This document shows positions 56,321 through 64,000 of a stretch of 64,000 nucleotides of DNA, in pieces. The DNA lies in NCBI RefSeq assembly GCF_022539505.1, contig NC_061510.1:395914249-395978248 (forward strand), given 5' to 3'. Origin of the DNA: Lolium rigidum (lineage: Eukaryota > Streptophyta > Magnoliopsida > Poales > Poaceae). Both the position numbers and the translations under genes were made by a program. The number at the start of each line of letters is the position of its first letter. Within the stretch, counting starts at the first letter, position 1. The notes beneath the pieces are model-generated. The model was not told the DNA's origin, did no database searches, and saw nothing but the letters and a program-made list of their open reading frames with translations.

Positions 56321-58012
56321 CACTACGGGAGAGCACATATGTGCCGACGGCGGGCGTATGTGCCGACGGCCAAATATCGGGACCGTCGGCACATGAGCCT
56401 CCGGAGAGCGGCGACAAGGATGGCCGCCGGCGGTAAACTGGCCGTCGGTACAGGCCGGAGGTGCCGACGGCCACCGTCGGCACAGTTCTGGCCGTCGGCA
56501 CACGACAAGTCTGGCCGTTGGCGCAACATTTTTTTTTCACTTCAAACCTGTGCCGACGGTTTTACCGTCGGCATAGCTATTTTCTATTTCTCCGCATCAA
56601 TCTTCGAAAAAGCATAACTAAATCATTTTAATTGAGAAAATAAGTATAATATATCAAATTTTGCAGAAAAGTAAGATCTATCTTAGAAAAATATCAAAAA
56701 TGGAATATTTCAAATACCTAAACAAACCTTCTTAGAAATGAGCTATAATGTTCGAGGTTTCATGGCTTTCACACACGTCAAAAATGAAAAGAATGGTCGC
56801 CGGTGGGTCGGATTAGAAATCCGTGTCCGGGGTCTTGCTTCCCATCCTAGGGCCCACACGCGTGCCAAATATGACCTCGTTTCGGCAAACTATGCCATGC
56901 CGATACCGTTTCCTACCTCATTTCCCCCAAAATCCATAGAACTCCGGACGCGATAGCCCTTTTCGTGAAGGGTTTTTCAAAATTATTGTTGTATCTCAAT
57001 TTTGAAAAAATGGAATATTTACTATGACATACTCCGTATAAAATGACGCCATGCGGCTCCGCGTGATTTTTTAACTTCGTTTAAATTGCCGTCTGGCCAA
57101 AACAGGGCCTCCGGGACATGCGATATCGCCGTACCGGGCGTGCGGGTGCACCCATTTGCGACCAACTAAACGGATAAAATTTAGCACATATATAATGATG
57201 CGTCGTAGAACTAAAAAAAATTCCGAAAGCTCTGGAGCGACAGATAGTTGACCCCCAGTTCAAATCCGGTCAGTTTCCAGCAGATTCGGCGAGACACCGT
57301 TGAAAGCTGCACGGGTTCCAAAAAGCTAACGCGTGCACATGGCATGTGATAGGTGGTGAGTAGATGGTCTACTATCACTGCACGGAGCGTCATACTAAAA
57401 TGCGCCTCATTTAGCTGCTTCACAAAAAAAACGTTTGGGCACGCTAAAAATGAAAAAATGGTCGCCCGTGGGTCGGATTAGAAATCCGCGTCCAGGGTCT
57501 TGCTTCCCATCCTAGGGCCCATACACGTGCCAAATATAACCTCGTTTCTGCAAACTATGTCATGCCGAGGTTGTTTCCCACCTCATTTCCCCTGAAATCC
57601 ATAGAACTCCGGACGTGATAGCCCTTTTCGTGAAGGGTTTTTCAAAATAATTGTCGTATCCACATTTTGACAAACGGAATAGTTACTATGACATATAAAA
57701 TAACGCCACGCGGCTCCGTGGGATTTTTGACTTCGTTTAATTGCCATCTAGCCAAAACAGGGCCCCCCCCGAGGCATGCGGAATCACCGTACCGGACGTG
57801 CGGGTGCACCCATTCGCGAACAAACTAAACGGACAAATTTGGCACATATAATGATGCCTCATAGAACTAAAACCATTTTTCCAGAATTTCTTGAGCAACA
57901 GATAGTTGACCCCAAGTTCAAATCCGGTCAGTTTCCAGCGGATTCGGCGGGACACCGCCGGAAGCCGCACGGGTTCCCAAAAAGCTAACGCGTGCACATG
58001 ACATGTGATAGG
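56321..58012 (+). mobile_element. left end of a fourth CACTA element
   Basis: Starts CACTACGGGAGAGCACATAT. Subterminal repeats to about 56570 use GTGCCGACGG/CCGTCGGCAC, a third word type distinct from the other two CACTA families here. The body continues into tandem 665-bp units and is interrupted at 58013 by Gypsy element E. The other end is outside the window. Confidence 0.8.
56771..58012. repeat. two tandem 665-bp units in the fourth CACTA
   Basis: GGGTCGGATTAGAAATCCG occurs at 56805 and 57470. Both units share CTTGCTTCCCATCCTAGGGC, GAACTCCGGACG, CCCTTTTCGTGAAGGGTTTT (a small hairpin) and AAAGCTAACGCGTGCACATG. The second unit is cut by the LTR at 58013. Identity is roughly 85-90 percent. 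Short open frames here are chance. Confidence 0.88.
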
Positions 58013-59401
58013 TGATGACCCACAAGTATAGGGGATCGCAACAGTCTTCGAGGGAAGTATTACCCAATTTATTGATTCGACACAAGGGGAGACAAAGAAT
58101 ACTTGAAAGCCTTAACAGCGGAGTTGTCAATTCAGCTGCACCTGGAAACAGACTTGCTCGCAAGAGTTTATCAGTAGTAACAGTTTTATAGCAGTAGCGG
58201 TAGTGAAATAACAGTAGCAGAGTAACAAAGACAGCAGTAGTGATTATAGTAAATAGCAGGATTAAAATACTGTAGGCACGGGGACGGATGACGGGCGTTG
58301 CATGGATGAGAGAAACTCATGTAACAATCATAGCAGGGCATTTGCAGATAATAATAAAACGGTGTCCAAGTACTAATCAATCAATAGGCATGTGTTCCAA
58401 TTATAGTCGTACGTGCTCGCAATGAGAAACTTGTACAACATCTTTTGTCCTACCAGCCGGTGGCAGCCGGGCCTCAAGGGAAACTACTGGATATTAAGGT
58501 ACTCCTTTTAATAGAGTACCGGAGCAAAGCATTAACACTCCGTGAACACATGTGATCCTCACGTCACTGCCATTCCCTCCGGTTGTCCCGATTTCTGTCA
58601 CTTCGTGGCCATTGGTTCCGGACAACGACATGTGTATACAACTTGCAGGTAAGATCATAAACAACGAATATCTTCATGAATCAATAACATGTTCAGATCT
58701 GAGATCATGGCACTCGGGCCCTAGTGACAAGCATTAAGCATAACAAGTTGCAACAATATCATAAAAGTACCATCTACGGACACTAGGCACTATGCCCTAA
58801 CAATCTTATGCTATTACATGACCAATCTCATCCAATCCCTACCATCCCCTTCGGCCTACAGCGGGGGAATTACTCACACATGGATGGGGGAAACATTGCT
58901 GGTTGATGGAGAGGCGTTGGCGGTGATGGCGGTGATGATCTCCTCCAATTCCCCGTCCGGCGGAGTGCCGGAACGGAGACTTCGGCTCCCGCGACGGAGT
59001 TTCGCGATGTGGCGGCGTTCGGAGGGTTTACGGCGACTTCGACTTCTCCCGTGCGTTTTTAGGTCGAGGCGAATAAGTAGTCCGAAGGGGGCGTCGGAGG
59101 CCGGCCGAGGGGGCCACACCACATGGCCGCGCGGGCCCCCCGGGCCGCGCCGCCATGTGGTGTGGGGCCCTCGGGCCTCCACTTCAATTGTCCTTCGGCT
59201 CCGTCGGTATTCTGGGAAAATAGGCCCTTTCGTCAAAATCCCGAGGTTTTTCCTGAAAGTTGGATTTCGCACAAAAACGAGACACCGAAGCAGTTCTGCG
59301 AAAACAGCGTTAGTCCGTGTTAGTTGCATCCAAAATACACAAATTAGGGGCAAAACAATAGCAAAAGTGTTCGGGAAAGTAGATACGTTTTGGACGTATC
59401 A
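58013..59401 (-). repeat. 3' LTR of element E (1389 bp)
   Basis: Bounded by TG at 58013 and CA at 59400-59401. On the coding strand it begins TGATACGTCCAAAACGTATC. It has a GC-rich palindromic part near 59105-59175 (CCACATGGC..GCCATGTGG). It shares only the terminal TGATACG and general layout with LTR B, so it is another family. Confidence 0.85.
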
Positions 59402-59418
59402 ACTCCCCCAAGCTTAGC
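59402..59418 (-). promoter_or_regulatory. polypurine tract of element E
   Basis: Minus strand reads GCTAAGCTTGGGGGAGT directly before the LTR. The same CTAAGCTTGGGG core is used in element B. Confidence 0.65.
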
Positions 59419-61730
59419 TTATTGCTTGTCCTCAAGCAATTCAGTTAACAACTGAGCGATAAAAGAACTTTCACGAACACATTTGCTCATATGATGTATA
59501 TATTCTCATGATATGGCTAATACTTGAGCAGTTCATAACAGGATACATGCAAATAAGATCATCTAACAGCTATGTCAATCATGAAGAGGTACCAACAATT
59601 AATAATAAGCATCATGAATCATGTATATAAGCAGGATTGCAATGTTCATAAGAGAGTATGATAAAGTGGTATCTCGCTTGCACGTATTTGATTGGCAAAA
59701 CATAAATGCCCGGGCACCTGCGGAGTTCATAGAAAGACTAGAAGTAGTGATTGTCAAAGATAAAAGCATCAAAGTTATACCACAATCAATCATATTTTGA
59801 GACAAGCATATTATACTAAGAATGACGAGTTGTGCTCTCAAGAAAGTGCTCAAAGAAATAATGGAGACACAACATAAAAGTAAAAGATTGACCCTTCGCA
59901 GAGGAAAGCGAGGGATTAACATGCGCTAGAGCTTTTCATTTGTAAAGTAGGAGTAAAATTATTTTGAGAGGTGTTTGTTGTTGTCAACGAATGGTAATGG
60001 GTACACCAACTACCTCGCCAACCGGACTTTCAAGAGCGGCTCCCATGAATTATTTGCATTTTTATGTGGCACTCCTTCCAACCTTTCTTACACAAACCAT
60101 GGCTAACCGAATCCTCGGGTGCACACCAACAATCACATACCATGAAGGAGTGCCTTTTTAATTTAGTTTTATTATGATGATGAAACTCCCCCCAACCTTT
60201 GCTTACACAAGCCATGGCTAACCGAATCCTTCGGGTGCCGTCCAACAATCACAAACCATGGAGGAGTGTCTATTTAAGTTAATTAATTCGGGACTGGGAA
60301 ATCCCATTGCCGGCTCTTTTTGCAAAATTATTGGATAAGCGGATGTGCCACTAGTCCATATGAGAGTCCGTCAAAAGTAAATGACAAGGTTGAAAGCTAA
60401 ACACCACATACTTCCTCATGAGCTATGAAACATTAACACAAATTAAGAAGCATTTTGAAGGTTTTAAAGGTAGCGCATGAGAATTTACTTGGAATGGTTT
60501 GAAATGCCATGCATAGGTATTTATGGTGGACACTTTGGAATAACTTGGTTTTCATGTGTTTGGAGGCACGAGCAGCGTTCCCGCTCGGTACAAATGAAGG
60601 CTAGCAAAAAGACTAGGGAGCGACAAATCAAGAGAGCGATGACTGTCATAATCATGCTTGCGGCAAAATAAATTAAGCGAGGCATAAAAGTGATACAAGA
60701 ACTGCGAAGCAATGTAAATCATTGAGGCTTAATTGACTCTTGTTCAGTCATATGCATGCGTGAGCATGTGCCAAGTCGATATAAATGAATTATTCAGAGG
60801 AGGATACCACAATGCCATACTTACTTATGAATAAAACAATGCAAGCAAACATCCATGACATGCTACTCATATTAATAGATTGGAGCTAATCATGAGAGAT
60901 CATGAACTACTAAACTTTCTTAAATGACATATACCTCACATGAACCAACTAAGCATGCTCACATGGATGAGTATATGTACAAAAATGAAAACAAATAGAG
61001 TTCATACCGAGCCTCTCACCACAATCAGATTGTCGTAGATCGTCATTATTGCCTTTTCACTTGTGTAGCTTGGATAATATGAAATGAAAACCACGCTCCA
61101 GCCACCGAAGACCATTGAACTCATAATGAACTTTACAAACCAAAGAAGAACAGCAAATATTTTTGGTGTTTTCGAATTTGAGAACAAGAACAAAAGGAAA
61201 CAAGCAAACAAAGCAAAATCTTTTTGGGTTTTCTTATAGCAAACTAGCAATAGCAAATAAAGCGAAACAAATGCAAGAAACCAAGATAAACAAATGATGA
61301 AGAGAAACAACAGAAATATTTTTGGTCTTTTTGTGTTTTGGGAAAGAAACAAAGTGGAAACAAGAAATAGCAAACTAAAAGAAACACAGAAAAGCGAGAT
61401 GGCAGAATTCTGCCAAAACATGACAACAGTACAGAAATCGATTTTTACAAAAATCTTACGTTGCTCAGTTCAAAAAGTGTTCAACTAATGAAAGTTAGAT
61501 AACAACCTGGGGAACATGCACAAAAATTTGCAACTCAAAATAACGTTCTGGCTGTGCGCACGAATTTTTACGGTAACAGCCCAGAATCTGTTTTCAGGCA
61601 GCACTTCCCCAAATATCATCTTCCTCTCATTAGAAAACCACTCAAAGAGACTAAACAAGTATATACAAGTATCCAGCAATCATAATATGCAAAGAATGAG
61701 TGATGCCGGTATACCTCCCCCAAGCTTAGG
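59419..61730 (-). mobile_element. non-coding 3' internal region of element E
   Basis: AT-rich, without a long frame on the coding strand. It contains a tandem pair of about 115 bp (60070-60275), a block homologous to element B (60460-60620), and A/T-rich runs at 61170-61420. A second CCCCCAAGCTTAG word lies at 61715-61727 just downstream of the second ORF. Confidence 0.65.
60070..60275. repeat. 115-bp tandem pair in element E
   Basis: CACAAACCATGGCTAACCGA..TCGGGTGC and CACAAGCCATGGCTAACCGA..TCGGGTGC occur in order at about 60094 and 60208, each followed by CCAACAATCACA.ACCATG.AGGAGTG. Differences are a few substitutions and 1-base indels. Confidence 0.8.
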
Positions 61731-62973
61731 CTTTTGGCCTAAGTGGAGTTCAACCCCATCGAGGGCACTGGGTTCCACGCCGGTGGATCATATGTGGAGT
61801 AGTCATAATAAGGTACCGATGCGAGAAGAAAAGCGTGGGGGTTCCTCATACCCAGCTTGTGGATGCGAAGAGCTTGCTGCATCGGATGACGAGTCGAGGT
61901 GTTCCTCGACCTCATTTGTGTTGTCACGTGCACGATGGCTTCCTCCCTCGATGTATGCGTTAACCGCACTTTCCGTGATTGACCAATCCTCCACTGGAAT
62001 CAAAGTTAAACGAGAGAAGGTGCAGGCAATCCTACTAATTTTTCAACTTTCTTAGTCCTTGTCCAAGATTTCTTGTAAAATGTTATTCTATAAGACAGGT
62101 TCCCAAAATTAGACGAATTAGAAAGAAATTCATGCTTAATCATGGAAGCTATGTCAAGTTTCTCCATAGGGAGCGGAATATCAAGACCGTGAGGTCTCAC
62201 ATTATGCATAGCTAATAAACGAGAGGCGATGAGACCCCCACAAATTCCTCCCTTCTCACGGTTAGTGGCAAGTCTGTTGGCTATCAAAGCTCCCAAGTTA
62301 TAAGTCTTATTACCTTGTAATGCAGCAGCTAGAAAGGCTAGATCTGGGATAGTTATCTTACCTCCATTCTTTCTTGCTAGAACGCACTTGGTAATGAAAT
62401 AGGCGAAGTAACGAATAGCTGGGAAATGAATACTACTGATTTTACCATCATCCTCTGAGAAACTCCTTCCATGACAAATCATTTTGAAGAGGTCCAAGAG
62501 CTCTTGCGGCGATCCCTTTATCTTCTCGCATGATCCCCATTGCGGCACTTTGATTGCTGCACAAAAATCATCTGAATGGCAAGTTGACGAGTTTTATTAT
62601 AAATTTTGTAATGAACCATGGGGTTAGATTGCGACCAATTGAATTTAAAATCTTGCACTACTGACATAGTCAGCTTCACATATTGGCATGGTTCCCCATC
62701 AACAAAATCATCCAATCCTGCACGAGAGATTAAATTTTGGACGTCCTGCAAAATCCCTGCACTTCTCATGAAATCCGCACACGGATAGTAAGTGGGATAT
62801 ACTCCTTCTTCTCGGTGAACTCTCATGACCTGTGGCACCTCCAACTCATGTTGGTTGAGTTGGTACCTACCTCCTTCCATTTTCTGAAATTTTTCAACAA
62901 ACAATATAAAACTTGATTTGGTGACATATAATTGAGGGGAACTACTATAGGGACTTGCTAGAGTACTAATCAT
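61730..62973 (-). pseudogene. second ORF of element E, Athila-ORF1/plant retroelement domain
   Basis: The first segment (62973 to about 62560) encodes MEGGRYQLNQHELEVPQVMR and VHYKIYNKTRQLAIQM. The frame changes near 62555. The second segment (62548-62006) encodes IHFPAIRYFAYFITKC, ITIPDLAFLAAALQGN, IASRLLAMHNVRPHG, LPMEKLDIASMIKHEF and WTRTKKVEKLVGLPAP. This is the pattern of the plant retroelement domain annotated as ATHILA ORF-1 or as a putative plant transposon protein. A third, frame-shifted tail is acidic and serine-rich (EVEEHLDSSSDAASSSHP). Its role is unknown. The copy has at least two frame changes. Confidence 0.65.
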
Positions 62974-63039
62974 GCATCAAAACTAATTTCTACCACTTAG
63001 AACAAGCATGCAAGCTCACTAAACATGTTACCTACAGCA

Positions 63040-63430
63040 GCAAAATATTCAAGATATACTCAACCAAACAAAATTCTACTTGGATGGGTGGAGGAGTCAC
63101 ATACCAAGGAGCAAATGTGCCAAATTTCAGCGGGAAATCGGGCTGAGCAAAGAGATCGAGAAATGCTGGAGTTCTTGAGCAAAAACGCGAGTGAGAGGAA
63201 TTTGGTACGAGTTTTTTCGGGAGAGAGAAGGTCTTTGGGAGGAAGAGATGACAAAGTGGGGCAAGGAGGGGCCCACACCACATGGTGGCGCGGCCACCTC
63301 CTTGGCCGCGCCGGCCTGTGGTTTGGCGCCCTATGGTGCCCCACAGGTCATCCTCTGGTGCTCCCAGGTGCCTCGTCGAAAAATAGGACCAACGGTATAA
63401 TTTTCGCGAATTTTTGAAAACTTTGAAAAA
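63040..63430 (-). promoter_or_regulatory. LTR-like GC-rich block between protease and second ORF
   Basis: On the minus strand it reads CCTATTTTTCGACGAGG, GGGGCACCATAGGGCGCC, GGCCGGCGCGGCC, GGTGGCCGCGCC, CATGTGGTGTGGGCCCC. The same order of GC words occurs in the LTRs of this window. It is followed by a leader-like stretch and a TTTTGCTGCTGTAG acceptor-like word just before the second ORF. It may be an internal promoter derived from an LTR. Confidence 0.45.
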
Positions 63431-63665
63431 TGCACATTTTCTGGGTATTAAGTTTATTATTACTGGCCAGGAAAATTTTTGAAATCTCAAATCAACTAAG
63501 AAACTTTGCAAATTAAAAATGCTACAGCAACTAAAGCAAGTGGAGGAAGAAAGAGATGTTGTTTACCTCCTCTATGCATATAAAAGGTATTTGTTAACAA
63601 GGTTGATCAAGTCTTGCCACCAAATAAATTTTACATAGCATATGAAGAAATAAACCTCAAATCAA

Positions 63666-64000
63666 TCATGTTACCTTGAATTGTATTGATATGGATCCAA
63701 TCACAAGAGTTTGATATTCTTCTTTAGGCTCATATATAGGACAATCGATGGTTCCCACTTTGATAGTTCTCACATTAGAAATAGTATTAACTCCGCATGC
63801 TTTTTCAATCCTCTTGGGGAAATAGACGGTGTGTTCCTTGTCATCAACATTGAAAGTAACCTTTCCTTTATTGCAATCAATAACAGCCCCTGCGGTGTTA
63901 AGAAAAGGTCTCCCAAGAATAATAGACATATTATCATCTTCGGGCATTTCCAACACAACAAAATCAGTTAATATCAAGCGGTTATTAGTAACTTGAACAG
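63666..64000 (-). CDS. Gypsy protease C-terminal part, continues beyond the window
   Basis: The frame is open from the window edge (VQVTNNRLILTDF) and includes DNMSIILGRPFLNTAGAVID, the conserved flap-to-C-terminal region of Gypsy retropepsins. It ends QFKVT and a stop at 63666. The active-site D[ST]G would lie to the right, outside the window. The protein stops here without running into reverse transcriptase. It is intact as far as visible. Confidence 0.75.
   Translation of the reverse strand, partial: VQVTNNRLILTDFVVLEMPEDDNMSIILGRPFLNTAGAVIDCNKGKVTFNVDDKEHTVYFPKRIEKACGVNTISNVRTIKVGTIDCPIYEPKEEYQTLVIGSISIQFKVT

Larger units (their letters stand above)
58013..64000 (-). mobile_element. Ty3/Gypsy element E, 3' end, runs off the window
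   Basis: The 3' LTR (58013-59401) and polypurine tract are on the left and the coding order reads leftward: protease end (64000-63666), an LTR-like GC-rich block (about 63040-63430), a second ORF (62973 to about 61740), then 2.3 kb of non-coding sequence. No reverse transcriptase or integrase lies between the protease and the LTR, so like element B it appears non-autonomous. The left target flank is ATAGG; the right one is outside the window. Confidence 0.8.

Overview
The window is repeat-rich nuclear DNA from a plant, almost certainly a Pooideae grass (wheat, barley, oat and ryegrass group). I infer this from the large genome style, from a Copia element whose LTR begins like the BARE/Angela/WIS group, from Gypsy LTRs beginning TGATACGTC, from CACTA elements with TTTGCCGTGCG and CTGTGGCGCACC subterminal repeats, and from Stowaway MITEs. 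I cannot fix the species. I see no rRNA, tRNA, organelle or bacterial features.

Layout. 1-9883: nested, same-strand (minus) Ty3/Gypsy elements. Element A is only its 3' end. Element B (1921-9883) has both LTRs and a broken gag-protease gene but no polymerase. 9884-12642: a 55-bp inverted LTR remnant, then the 3' part of a plus-strand Tat-type Gypsy element that carries an antisense ORF. 12643-15419: decayed sequence with an LTR-like promoter block and a MITE relic. 15429-20167: a complete Pack-MULE (Mutator-like) with about 98-bp terminal inverted repeats and a perfect 9-bp target duplication. It carries a two-exon gene with a zf-XS-like zinc finger. 20205-24416: a minus-strand F-box/LRR locus, with one four-exon gene (predicted 430 aa) and a scrambled partial copy downstream.

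26285-55833: a very large CACTA region whose outer ends are matching CACTA termini with the same 3-bp flank (CAC). It contains a six-unit array of about 525 bp with telomere-like motifs. A young Copia element (29775-38569, TSD CATAT) sits in that array. Further along are captured or unique DNA, a long hairpin (44198-44380), a decayed tnp2 transposase gene and a decayed multi-exon Transposase_24-type gene. The tnp2 gene is split by another complete CACTA element (46291-50532, TSD AGA), which contains a roughly 630-bp foldback. 56321 onward: the left end of a fourth CACTA element with 665-bp tandem units. Those units are interrupted at 58013 by Gypsy element E, which runs off the right edge and also shows no polymerase between protease and 3' LTR.

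How the parts relate. The only plausibly functional host gene is the F-box/LRR gene, whose product would be the substrate-recognition subunit of an SCF ubiquitin ligase. The Pack-MULE gene is the most interesting cargo: its zinc finger resembles a domain of SGS3/IDN2-type RNA-silencing proteins, but a frame change separates it from its first half. Nearly every transposon here is either non-autonomous or broken, although the Copia LTRs are nearly identical. That suggests mobilisation in trans by intact relatives elsewhere.
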